64,000 bases of DNA from Gnetum montanum. Lineage: Eukaryota; Streptophyta; Gnetopsida; Gnetales; Gnetaceae. Both the position numbers and the translations under genes were made by a program. Of this stretch, positions 1-10,555 are shown in pieces; the first letter of the stretch is position 1, and each line of letters opens with the position of its first letter. The stretch spans positions 1,342,297 through 1,406,296 of the forward strand of contig MNCI01017913.1 in NCBI GenBank assembly GCA_015680685.1, given 5' to 3'. The notes under the pieces were generated by a model. The model searched no databases and was not told the origin of the DNA. It was given only the letters and a program-made list of their open reading frames with translations.

Positions 1-374
1 TGCCAAAATTGGTATGTTTCTCCTAGGTACCAGGCACTGATTTTAGAGAGGATAGGACAAAAGGAAGATCCTTTGAGGTGATCCATAACAGTCTTAGGAG
101 CGAAATCTATGAATGATTCAAAGTTCAACTCCACAATCACCACAGTGAATCTGGACTTCTCATGGATAGTCTGAACACATTCTAGGGGCAATGTGGGTTG
201 TTGTCCCGGCTCAGGCGCTGTTGCTCCTCCTCCTTTTTCCTACTTGGACTGTCTGGTAGGAGTTTTGTCTTGATGGATGCTGAATGATTGCTCCTCCTGT
301 TTTGCATGTTTTCTAACAGCTCATTTGCTTCCACCTTGGGTAGGACCCTCCTGTTGTCCACGTTTCGGGGCCAT
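1..374 (-). pseudogene. 5' end of extra gene of element D (unrecognised protein)
   Basis: I see a reading frame starting with ATG at 374, directly after a splice-acceptor-like TTGCAG. It runs to the window edge, about 124 codons, with only two in-frame stops (TGA and TAG, both explainable by C-to-T decay). The predicted start is MAPKRGQQEG, followed by a polar, Gln/Lys-rich stretch and then a more hydrophobic block near residues 85-124. I do not recognise a domain. Its position is downstream of gag, in the sense orientation, with its own TATA promoter and leader intron, like the gene at 6457-9317 in element E. In Athila elements an extra ORF is known in this position (env-like), but nothing visible here identifies an envelope protein. 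Confidence 0.5.
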
Positions 375-663
375 CTGCAATCACACGGGCCAACCATTAG
401 TAAGGTTGTTTTAAAATTTAAGTTATACCTTATTTCTTGCCTTAATTAATGATCTTTTGTTATCATGTGTGATCATGCCTGAAAGTTTGTAATAATGAGT
501 CTTGTGACTTAGGTGATTTCCATTTTAGTCTCCTAGTATACCTAAGGGTTAAATGATTTTTAGGCACAATTATTCTATGTGTTAGGGTTAATTACCCTAA
601 TTGATGTCCTTTGGGTAATGAGAAATTTCAAAAAAGTTAGGCACTTTTAGGCAAGTGTCTCAC
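375..663 (-). other. Putative leader intron of element D extra gene (289 nt)
   Basis: On the minus strand a donor GGGG|GTGAG lies at about 663 and an acceptor GATTGCAG at 375, immediately before the ATG. The counterpart in element E is 292 nt (9318-9609) and also ends one base before its ATG. The matching length and position support a real intron, although the splice sites are read by eye only. Confidence 0.45.
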
Positions 664-1010
664 CCCCACGACTAAGCTGAACACTTCGGGTTCAAACAAG
701 TTCAAACAGAATTGAAATTGAAGGACCAGCAAGCGAGATATGAGTGGAAAAGTAAGGGTCACACAATCAAAAGTCGCAGAGAAAAATTTTAAAAACTCCC
801 CCACGTGTTAATGGAAAAATGATGCTAACTGTTGCGGTGGGGGTACCTATTTATAGGCAGCTGGGACACGATATCACGTATGATACATCGCATACGCAAT
901 ATCCTATGGGACACGATATCGCGTACGATACATCGCGTACGCGATATCATGTGGGACACGATATGTGATATCTCATCCCTTGTGATGTGAGACACCATGA
1001 AAATACCGAA
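664..1010 (-). promoter_or_regulatory. Internal promoter of element D extra gene: TATA box plus GATATCGCG palindromes
   Basis: A minus-strand TATA box (CTATAAATAG) lies at 847-856. Upstream of it, at 868-1000, are at least four copies of the self-complementary words GATATC and CGCGTACGCG in overlapping palindromes. The same arrangement, with palindromes just before a CTATAAATA box, occurs in this family's LTRs at 5199-5335, 18290-18429 and 63770-63840. This could itself be an LTR, but I found no primer site after it, and a spliced leader with an ATG follows instead. Confidence 0.55.
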
Positions 1011-2453
1011 TTTGTTAATGATTTTTTTGAAATTAACGTTGGAAATTAAGGACATTAGCTATGATCAAGGGTTCTAGGGAAATTGCATTAATTCAAAAGG
1101 CACCATTAATGATGATGGTGGGATTTTATCAATAAAACCTTAGGTGGTAAGAAAAAGGGTATGTAATGGTACATTGGAACGTTGAAATTCAAAGGGATAA
1201 TAATAGGGAAAGAAAATCAATTGAAAAATTAAGTTGAGGGTAAGAAATTGTGTGTGTGAGCTATGTCCTAAGTGAATATTACAAAAGATTACACAAGTGG
1301 GTCCTCCCCAAAGCAGGTTCCAACCTATAATTCCCTTGTGTAACCACACTTAAAGTGTCTGTGGGCACTAGAAGGGTTAAATGTAATCTACACTAACTCC
1401 ACAAAACACACACATGTAAATATCACTAGAATGAGATGAAAATTCTATGCTACATGGGACACGAGATACAATTACACGAACAATGAGATGAGACAAAGTA
1501 TAGAATGGATCGTAGAGATTGGGACATGAGGTAACTGACCTGGAGCACAATGAATCCTGCGTGTAATGCATGATTAATGTGTCATTAACCCATCATTCCA
1601 AGATCAGGACCAAGTCCATCCTTCTAATCAATGACATCGCATTGCTTCATCCCATGATGAACAACCATGAGAGTACCATAACAACAAGGCATACGGTCAC
1701 TTGACATTTTTGTTCAAGGGAGGAGTGATTTTTGTTTTGTGGCACTTTTCTTTTCTTTTTTTCTCTTGTTTTTTTTTGAAGTACTGAATCCAGAGAATCC
1801 ACCAACCTTTAGGCATGGGTGCATGTCTTTCTAGTGGAACGCCCTAGAATAGCTTTGGATTTTTCATAGTGCCCTTTTGATTACTCTTACTCCCATTTTT
1901 CATTAGATCTACAAGGATCTTAGTACAACCACGTTGCATGATAACTCCCACAGACGTCACCAAAGAGAATCCACAAGTCCCCTTGATGTCACATCCTAAT
2001 CATTTCCTCTTGGTCCATCCTTCTTCATTCTGGGTACAATGAACACAAAATTAATTTTAAGTTTGAAGAATCTCAAGAATATCATTGTACCCTTGAACAC
2101 AACCTCTTATTTATAGAGTGGATGAGTGGGTGTAATTTGCTCATTGTTCCAAATAATTGATCACTCATGACTTAATAACATAGAACACACCTCAACCAAC
2201 AATCCACATGAGTGTTTTATTCGTAGATAAGATTACTTACAAAATGTAAAAAGACAAAAACACAAACAGATAAAAAGATAAAACAAAAAGTTGAAAAATG
2301 AAAAGCTAGAAAACAAAAAGTTGTAAAATTAAAGAAAATGAAAAGTATTTATTAATCTTGTGTGTTATTGAAATGGGGAATATCCCCCATAACTAAACGG
2401 TTGAGCATGGCAAGGATTAATAAATGAAGGTTGAGGATCCTTGCATGTTGGAA
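1011..2453 (-). other. Spacer upstream of the element D internal promoter
   Basis: No convincing coding sequence. Parts match, in the same order, the spacer upstream of the element E internal promoter: phrases beginning GTGGGTCCT near 1299 and 10130, and a CGTTGCAT block near 1932 and 10447. A second minus-strand TATA-like word (CTATAAATAAGAGG) lies near 2107-2120, followed by an unrecognised leader. No pol motif was seen. Confidence 0.4.
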
Positions 2454-4338
2454 TTATGCTTGGTCATATTTACCCCATTGGGGTGCACACACTTGGTTAT
2501 AATGAGCATAGTGGGGTACTTTATGAAATGTAGTTCCTAGATAATGAGTTAACCCACTATGATATTTGGGACCATTAGATGGTATGCAAGGATTAGGTTG
2601 TCGCTCTCCATGGTTGTGTTCATTGGGCCAGATGGTTGTTGGAGTGTGAGTTGGTGGCTCTAATGAAGTTACATAAGGCACTGGGTTCAAAGGTAAGGGT
2701 GCACAACAGTGTGGAACTTGTGTTGGGTTGGAAGATGTAGTGGCCTTGGAATTGTATTGTTCCTTCTTACAGCCGTGTTTAAAGAAAGGATGCTTGTAAT
2801 GTTGAGGAGGCTTTTCACTGCTATTAATAGTAGTAGCACAAGTGTTGTTCATGGGTTGTGGTTGTGGTGCAGGCACCTTAGGAACAACTAGTGGTGATGT
2901 ATAAGGAGGGAAAGGATGAGAATGTTGAAAGTTAGGAGTATAAGGTGCACAAGGTGGCGGTTGTGTTGGAGGCATGGGTTGATAGTATTGAGGAGAATAG
3001 TACTGTCGTGAGATAAAGTGCATTGGCCCAATTGGAGAAACAGGATGTTAAACCAGATAAGCATTTGGATCCGAATCATATGAAGGGTGTCTCCAGTCTA
3101 AGGGTGGTCTCCCCCATGACTGGGATTGTTGCCACTGTGATCGAACACAATATCTCTGTATGAACTCTGGATGTAACGTGTTTTCTGAATTCTCATGTAA
3201 ATGTAACAAGATTGGCCATTGGCCTTTGGGGTGATCGTATAGGCATATGTTGCATTCATATGTATGATTGGCAGTTGAGCACTTATTCCCTTCGTTCTTT
3301 TTCTCTAAATGTCTAATGTTTTTTCCTACTTCTTGGGTTTTCAAAACTCTATCCCCAATGTTGTTGATAAATTCTCCACACCTTTGATATGTCCATTCCA
3401 ACATCTTATTGATCTTTGCCTTGACTTCTTCTAATGTTTTTTGTATTCGCAAAGATGATGTTTCCACCTTGAGATTGGTTGATTTCTTCTTTTTATGTTC
3501 ATGGACCTTTGTTAAGATGAGATTCTGGTCCTGTTGATGTTTTTCAACACTCTCCCATCTAGCTAATTATCCTTCTTCTTTTGCTACCTGCTTAATAATC
3601 TCTTGGATTTGATGGGTTCTTAGTTCATATAGTTGACCTTGGGCATACATTCCTAAGGTCTCTCTTGTTTCATTACGTAGCTCATCAATGATATTGTACA
3701 TTAGCCTTTCCTCAGAAAACCCATGGCCTGGACAGTTGTTTAATAATGCATAATATCTTTCTAAGGCCATGTCCAAGGGTTCATGTTGTGCTTGTTTCCA
3801 TCCTTATATTTTTTTTCTCAAGGCTAACACTCTTGCGTAGGTTTGATATTTTTCATTAAAGACTTCTACCATTGTTGACTAGTGTCATATCGAATTTGGT
3901 TTTAATGATCTATACCATACTTTTTCCTGGTCAACGAGTGTCATAGGAAAGAGCTTAAGTTTTTGCCACCTCTTATCAATGTTATTCCATATGCAGGCAT
4001 CATAGAAGGCTTGTAAATGTTGATACAGATCTAAGTCATAGCCTCCTAAAAAATGGGGAAATTTGTTTAACTTGATCCTAGGTAGACGGCTCTCTTTACA
4101 ATGCCTATGTGAGATTCGAACAGCCTATTTGTGTTAGGCTTGTAGTGGCTAGTGGGGGTTCATCGTCATCAGGTAAGTTATGCTTTCATGTTTTGGGATG
4201 ACGTTGTTTTTGTTCATGTTTGTAAGAAACTACCACTTCAGGTTGTATACTCCGATCTTCATCGTCATATAGTTCGTTGGTTCTCCAATGAACTTCCTCA
4301 CTAAGTGTGGCATTATCATGTTCTTGTAGGAGAGGCAT
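2454..4338 (-). pseudogene. gag: Gag of Athila-like element D
   Basis: The structural protein that would form the retrotransposon particle. ATG at 4338 opens an acidic, polar N-terminal region. After a frameshift comes the conserved gag core (about 4080-3780), with KLFPMTLVDQEK and WSTMVEVFNEKY, then a helical segment with the NNCPGHGFSEERL motif (about 3735). A broken CCHC knuckle lies near 3254-3218 (CNIC...H...W, with Trp where Cys is expected). The tail (3023-2454) is rich in Pro, Gln and Tyr. From 3776 to 2454 the frame is continuous apart from in-frame stops near 3564 and 3048. The gag core and zinc-knuckle style resemble Athila-lineage gags. Decayed and not functional. Confidence 0.75.
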
Positions 4339-4451
4339 TGTTGTATGTGAATTTATGTGACTTTTTCTAATTACTTCTTTCTAAGAGATATATCGTTAAG
4401 TCCTATACAACAATGTTGTATGATATAACTAATCTAGATAATTAGCACCAT

Positions 4452-4469
4452 CCCTGGTAACAACACCTA
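4452..4469 (-). other. Primer binding site, tRNA-Asp type (element D)
   Basis: Directly after the LTR end, the minus strand reads TAGGTGTTGTTACCAGGGA. This fits the Athila-type primer site TGGCGCCGTTGCCGGGGA (complementary to plant tRNA-Asp) after several C-to-T and G-to-A changes. Its position next to the LTR and upstream of gag supports the call. Confidence 0.55.
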
Positions 4470-5355
4470 TGATGAGTGGCGAGATACCCCTACACTCAAC
4501 CATACGAATACGAGAGTTTTCACGCACGATCCGGTCAAATTTCGTAGACGGACTAGTTGTGGCACCTACACAATTATCCTTAGGTTGCAGTTTGCTGTCT
4601 TCCCACATGGACTAGTATTATATTTGTCATGTATGGTTTAGTCCAAAGTGAGGTGTATGATGTGTTCCTAATCTAATGCTACTCTTGACGGTAGTGGAAA
4701 ATAATATTAAATTAACTAAACTAATCTAGGGGAGAAAAGGTTAAGAGAATCTAATCTAGCATAAGTGCGATGAGTATCCATTCCTTGATTATTTGTACAC
4801 ATCTTAGACCTCATGCATGACTACCACTCGGATTACCAAGCGCAGATCCTAAGTATGCCATTGGGTTACCAAGTAGTCACACTTAAATGCTCATAATCAA
4901 GTTGTACTCATTCTGTGGTTCTAGGAGATAAGGGTGAGAGTGATTAACTAGGAAAGTAGTAAATAACAATTAAATAAATAAATAAACAAAGTAAATGCTG
5001 CAATGATGAACTAATCTTGATCTTTATTGCTGGTCATGTGCATGTCCAAGTACGTCACACTCGAATAAAGGATGTCGTACAATTACATTCACCACACTAC
5101 AGGCAGACACTAGAAAATAGTCTATCTCTGGAGGGATCAAACTGCCAGAGCTTCGCTACAATCTAACCTATTTTTTTCAAACAAAGGAGAGCTGCTTCTT
5201 ATTTATAGACATTGCGATGGACTACGATATTGCTTATGTGATATCGCAGGGGAAGACACGATATCACCTACGCGATATCGTGGGGGATGCGATATCATGA
5301 CAGACATGATATCACGTACACGATATCGTGGCCCATGTGATCTTGCATCCCATCA
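4470..5355 (-). repeat. 5' LTR of element D
   Basis: On the minus strand it starts TGATGGGATGCAAG at 5355 and ends CTCGCCACTCATCA at 4470. These ends match the solo LTR at 18273-19264 (TGATGAGACG...CTCATCA). It has a TATA box (CTATAAATAAG) at about 5199-5208, with GATATCG-type palindromes just upstream (5225-5335). Shared U5 words include GGTTGAGTGTAGGGGTA. Length is 886 bp against 992 bp for the solo copy. Confidence 0.75.
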
Positions 5356-6217
5356 CGTGCGATCTAGTGAAATTCCATAGACTCTATAGTTTTTGGTGCA
5401 CTAGTCTTCTAGGTAGTGAACTTTGCCCTAAGGTCATTCATTGTCTTCCCAATTACACTTGTGATGCACATGGTATGGTTAAGTGTAATCAAGGCATATA
5501 ATTTTTATTTTTGTGTGTTTTATGTTCTTTGGTACTTAAGTAAAGAGATGAAATATTTTAATGACAAATTGAATTTAATTAATTAACTAGTCTCTAACTA
5601 GTCCTAACCTAAGTATCTGGTCATACTTTTTGTACATGTCCTAAACCCATGCATCCATTGCTAGGTTACCAAGTGCTACGCTACTAGGTGCACCAAGTAA
5701 TAATGCTATTGGGATTACATGTTTATGCTCGAAGTAGTCATACTTATGTACTTAATCTATTTAGCTTATCTTACTTGATCAATTAATTGGCTTAATCACT
5801 AGGAAACATTGAATAAATAACTAAAAACATTAAATTCATGAATAAAAAATTTAAACTATCTAAAATGCTACAAGGTTTATCAAGAAGTTCATCACACACT
5901 GTCATGCTCAGGTACAATAGTGCTTGAATAAAGATCCATACACTCAATGACTCTTGTTGTGGACACTCAGGAAAATATTATTACTTTCAAATATAGAAAT
6001 TGCAAGATTTAGGCTACTACTATGACTTCTAATGCCCATAAACATGGTTTGAAGCTCATATTTATAGTTTTTGTTATAGTACTATGTCAATGGGGCCCCA
6101 TAGACATAGAAAACACTACGTCGATGTGACCCTATTGATGGAGCAACAACACCGAAATAGGGCCTATCAATGAGGTCACATCAAAGGGAGCTGATTGATG
6201 TGACACTCTAACACTCA
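5356..6217 (-). repeat. 3' LTR of element E, interrupted by element D
   Basis: Minus-strand LTR preceded by a polypurine tract and starting near TGAGTGTTAGAG at 6217. A TATA box (CTATAAATATGAG) lies near 6057. U3 carries a GGGGCCCCAT palindrome (near 6093) and related words. U5 aligns with the solo LTR: TTTATTCAAGC...GTACCTGAGC, then CTAGGTTACCAAG-type words. It stops at AGATCGCACG, where element D begins; the solo LTR continues for about 70 more bases after the equivalent point. D therefore appears to have inserted into this LTR. Confidence 0.6.
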
Positions 6218-6235
6218 TAATACCCCCATGACTAA
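6218..6235 (-). other. Polypurine tract of element E
   Basis: Minus-strand AGTCATGGGGGTATTA directly precedes the LTR start. It would prime plus-strand DNA synthesis. The exact LTR boundary is uncertain by a few bases. Confidence 0.45.
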
Positions 6236-6456
6236 ATAAAAACTCATTCTCGAGTTCTCTTACAAAATTGGAAAGGTATGGGATTATTAGCTGACACTTG
6301 ACAAAACAAACTAACATGACAAAACTGAGTGCCCGAGTGTATAAATCAACAAATTACAAAAATTATAGTGTCCATGACAAAAAATTGAATACCATTACAT
6401 GACTACATAAAAATCTGATAGCACATCCTCTGGGTGCATGAAGGTGGTGGAGAAGA

Positions 6457-9317
6457 TTAAACAATCCCAGGTGGTGGAGGTTCTTGAGGTTCTAAAGGAC
6501 CTTCACTAGCTTCAAGCACATGTGGTAGCTAAGGTAGCTATGGTTGTCAAGCTACAACTGCAACCTCTAGTGGAAGGAAAAAGGCATCAAGTAATGCCTT
6601 CATCTTCTCCTCCTTGCTCTAGGGATCATTCATAGTTCATGTAGCATCACTAATGTGGGCTAGAATGGGGATATTCCATGGACAAGATATTATTGGAAAC
6701 ATCTCCTTCATGTTGATAAACTAGGCAACAAACTATTTGCATTCAATATCGAATTCCCTAACTACATTCTATAGCTCTTGGTAGTTCATCCTCTTACCTA
6801 GGTTCTTGGTAGTTAATCATTGATAAGTGAATCATGCCTTGAAAACTTCAAGTTCAACATTTTCCACTGCAAGCTTCTACTTGGTGTCTTTGTGATACTT
6901 GAACTTGACCTTGTACAAAAAGTATGATTTGACCACCTATTTCTCAAGCTATAACCATGGTTGTTTGATATATGATATGTTTATATTTACATAGTGGAGA
7001 CTGGCGAGCTCCATATATTCCATCATCTCCTAAATTTTTAACTCCTTTATGCAAATTTCTACCTTGTTGTAGGCATCTATCCCATCAATGATGGAATATC
7101 ATAATTCTTTCCCTTTCTGGAGTTGTTGAAGGATTTCATTCACTTTTTCCTTCACCAACTAAATATGTTTTTCATTTACTTCCTTTTGTAGATTGACATG
7201 TTCCCTGTAATGATCTTTGACTCTCTAAAATATGTGAGCTTGTAATTTCTTGGGAACTACCTCAATTGTAGTTTTCTAATGAAGGGCATGGACCTTCTCT
7301 ATGGAGAGATTTCTATTTTTTGCTACCAATCTCCTTGGTTCTGCATTGCTTTAGCTAGTTGCTCCTACTATTGATGGATGAAATTAATTAGTTATTACTT
7401 GTGCATATCAACATTTCATAAGCAATGGTTCACTGTGGTCAGTTGTGCATTCTCCTGGTAGGTCTTATCCAAAGCCTTCTAAGTCTTATGCTATGTGGCC
7501 TTTACTAAGGATTGATAGAACACTATCATCTTCATTGCATCCTCAACCTCTTTCAGTTTAGTGTGAAGTTATTCCATAGCTTTATCTTTTGTCAATGCTT
7601 GGTTGAGAAATGCAAGGTCAACAATCTGGGCTCTTAACATAGCAACTTCCATATCCAAGCATTCATTCATCTCCTTGGCTATTTTGAGTTACCCCTCTAA
7701 TATGATTTTCTTGCCCCTTGCCTCAAGTAGCTCTAATTGAATTTCAATAATACTATCTAGAAGGTCAAAGACATCTAAAAGTGGTTGCCTAGTTCCCACT
7801 AGTTAGTTCAACAATTCGTCATGCTATACTATATTTATTTTTCTACTTGTGGTTCTTATGGATGTTGGCACATCTTTGAGTGTAATGATATCTGATGTAG
7901 ATGTGGTAGGTATGTTGAGTGTTTCAACAATATGGCAAGCAAACACTTCTGCTATAGTCTCCTACCCTTGGTGCTATATCACTAATACAGTTGTTCCTTC
8001 ATCATTCTCCAAGAATACTAAGAAGGTTGTAACATTCCCAGAGATTTCTGGGAGTAGCTGTTATTCTACAAGAGATACTGTGATCTCTCTAGCTCTTGGA
8101 TTCAACCTCATGGGTAGCTATGTTCTTTGGGCCAAGAAATGGGACCCACCTCCACCCATCAGACTAATTGTCTAGGCCACCTCATTTAGGTGGATCATTG
8201 TTGGTCTGTACACATATGTATCCCTACCACTCATGCTTGCTCATTTCTCTTGTTCACTAAAGAGCCATTCTCTATGATCACACAACCATTGGGAAATTGT
8301 AGGAATGTCTGGCATAGTTTTTTTAGTGGTAGGTGGAGGTGGTGGTCACTGCACCTCTTCTTGGATAGTCTTTGCAAGCATCTTATCTTTCATCATTTTC
8401 ACATAGTTGGCAATTGAAACTTGCTTGACAACGTCATTAGTGTATTGGGCTATTCCTCCCCTTTGAAAGAGTTTCCTGATGAGGTATGAAAAGGGGAGTG
8501 CCTTCCTTCCATGCTCATTTTCTTTAAACCACTTTTCCATCTCTAGATAGATTAGTTGTAAAAGGTTGATGGGGAATCTCTCACTTAGAGGGATGCATGC
8601 CTAGGTAAAGAAGGTAGTGATTTTACTTAGCCTCACTATGACATTGAGGTGGAAGGTCACAATCTTGTAGTGGATCCTCTCTACCAATGTGAGCATGCCA
8701 AACTCCTTATAGTCAATAGCATAGCACTATTGAAACCATTCTTTCATGATACTAGGATCTACCTGCAAGGGGATCTTAGCAAGAATTTCCCTAGTTTTTG
8801 GCAACCCAAGCATTGCAGTAATGCCCTATGCTAATCAAGACACTAATATGTCATTAATTTTCATTGTTTAATTAAGCTGCCTATTGCTCCAAAATAGGAA
8901 TATCTCCCTCATGTACTAGTCCCTGGTGGGAGTCATGATTAGCCACATGGGAGAGGTCTTTAGCTAGTCCTACACTTATTTTGATGCTTGCTCTAGGAAT
9001 GGGTAAAATTTTAACTCATGGAGCATTATATTTTGGACCTCTTGCAATTTTATTTGATTCAGGCAAGCGTTTATCAAGGTCACCTCCAGATTTTCTTATG
9101 GTGCTAATACATCATCCTGATGGGAATGTTCTATTGTGGCTACTGGTTCTAAAATCTATCTGATAGATTTCACTTCTACCTCTTCCCTAAGAGGACCTAT
9201 AACATGGGTTGCCAATGGTTCTTCTTGGGCCTATTCTTAGCCTCTTCCCATTCTAGGTTATCTCTCCCTTGGTTGAGACAGTCCTGCTTCCCATGTGTGA
9301 TTTCCTTTTGGTATCAT
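6457..9317 (-). pseudogene. Extra gene of element E, in sense position before the 3' LTR (unrecognised protein)
   Basis: A long decayed coding region. ATG at 9317 (start MIPKGNHTWE) follows an acceptor-like CCATAG. Readable frames with scattered TAG/TAA run to a TAA at 6457 after a Pro-rich end (PQEPPPPGIV). Clear blocks are LGLPKTREILAKIPLQVDPS (near 8820), ERFPINLLQLIYLEMEKW (near 8560), HGRKALPFSYLIRKLFQRGG (near 8500) and a Lys/Glu-rich, probably coiled-coil part (about 7250-6850). The ALPFSYLI region reminds me of proteins annotated as putative plant transposon protein in other plants, but this is weak. Introns cannot be excluded. Many plus-strand frames over it are shadows. Confidence 0.5.
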
Positions 9318-9609
9318 CTATGGTCACAACACATCCATGGATTAGTAGATATAGTGTTTAACTTTAAAGTTTTGAATACCTTATCTTGTTAGTTAGCTAC
9401 ACTTTGGCTAAGGTTGAACAATTGTAGATTGATTATTTTATTAATTATTTATTATAAATTTCATTGGAGCTTGTTGGAAAGGTTTAACTCTAGTAATTTG
9501 GTGTTTAATAGTTCATTTCTTAGTTAAACCTTTGTGGGTGTTAGAAAAATGGAAAAACTATTTCTATAAAAAAGTGCTACATTTGTGATCCCCACAATGA
9601 AGAGCTTAC
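9318..9609 (-). other. Putative leader intron of element E extra gene (292 nt)
   Basis: Minus-strand donor TTGAAG|GTAAGC at 9609 and acceptor GACCATAG at 9318, directly before the ATG. The D counterpart (375-663) has the same position and almost the same length. Confidence 0.5.
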
Positions 9610-9870
9610 CTTCAATAGTTGTAGGGTTAAGGAACAGAGTGATTTGGATAAATAGTTTGGAAGTTATGGGCTCTACAAGATTTTGGGCTCTAAAAAACTG
9701 AAAAAATCCTTTGGCATTTGTAAGAAAATGTAAAATTTTCCAAGTGGGTTCATGCCTATTTATAATATGTTTCCCTTATGTTGATGGGGCCCCATATATA
9801 GTGCCTTGTATATGGGTTTACTCCATCGACAAGGCCCCATATATGAGGTCCATAGGCAAAAATTTTCAAT
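9610..9870 (-). promoter_or_regulatory. Internal promoter of element E extra gene: TATA box plus GGGGCCCC palindromes
   Basis: Minus-strand TATA box (TTATAAATAG) at 9756-9765. Just upstream (about 9780-9845) are TATATGGGGCCCCAT and a second, imperfect copy. The LTR of the same element has CTATGGGGCCCCATTGACA before its own TATA box, so the two promoters share a motif that the D-type LTRs lack. Confidence 0.55.
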
Positions 9871-10555
9871 TTTGAATATCTCAAAAAATATAAGGAAATT
9901 TTCAATGAACTTGGGGTCTATGGAGTACCAAAAAAGCCAAGAATATGATAAAATCATTGAAGAGGATCTTTGAAAGCTCAAAAATTAAAAAATTTTACAA
10001 TATGTTAATATAATATGTAAAGAAGCACCTGGTCTAATGTAGAAGATGAGTGTACATACGGTTTAATCTAAAAGAATGCCTAAGGATAAGGTGCTTAATG
10101 AACCTAAACAAGAGAGATGAAAGTGGGTCCTTCCTATAGCAAGCACATGCCTTGTTTACCCTTGCATAACCTCAATCTAAGGAGTCTATGATTCCCATAG
10201 GTGATTAATGGTCAATGGAAGTTAAGGACCAAAACCTAAAAGATTCTACCTAAGAATTCAAGTACATGGAGCCAAGAACATGAACACTAACAATGAGGTG
10301 GGTTACAAATAGAATAGATGGATGATGGAGAAGGTGGAATGGAATTCCAATTTGAGGTCATAAGAAATTCTTTGTGGAGTTTTGTGTTTAAAATGATCTA
10401 AGAAGATCTATCCTTAGTCTAGATAAAAACCAACCTCTTCTAATGACGTTGCATCACCACTCCAAGACTAATCCACCCCCTTGAGATACAAGAGTGATCC
10501 CACAAAATAGCCACTATTTCATGAAAATAGAAAAAGAGAAGTAATTTATAGTAAT
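9871..10555 (-). other. Spacer upstream of element E internal promoter
   Basis: No coding signal. Stretches near 10130-10470 match the spacer at 1299-1940 in element D in the same order, which suggests a conserved distal control or leader region rather than random DNA. Confidence 0.4.

Larger units (their letters stand above)
1..5355 (-). mobile_element. Athila-like Ty3/gypsy element D, partial (runs off left edge)
   Basis: The element reads right to left. It has a 5' LTR at 4470-5355, a primer site matching tRNA-Asp, a decayed gag (4338-2454), about 1.4 kb of spacer, then a second gene with its own promoter that runs off the window at base 1. No reverse transcriptase or integrase sequence was seen between gag and the downstream gene, so pol was deleted or this is a non-autonomous form. 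The 3' LTR would lie outside the window. The LTR family is the same as the solo LTR at 18273 and the partial LTR at 63745. Assigning the 1-1010 gene to D is an inference from shared promoter palindromes and orientation. Confidence 0.65.

Noticed and set aside
7849-9392. Several plus-strand open frames of 60-108 codons
   Set aside because: They overlap the minus-strand gene of element E, whose frames give coherent protein-like blocks; the plus frames do not.
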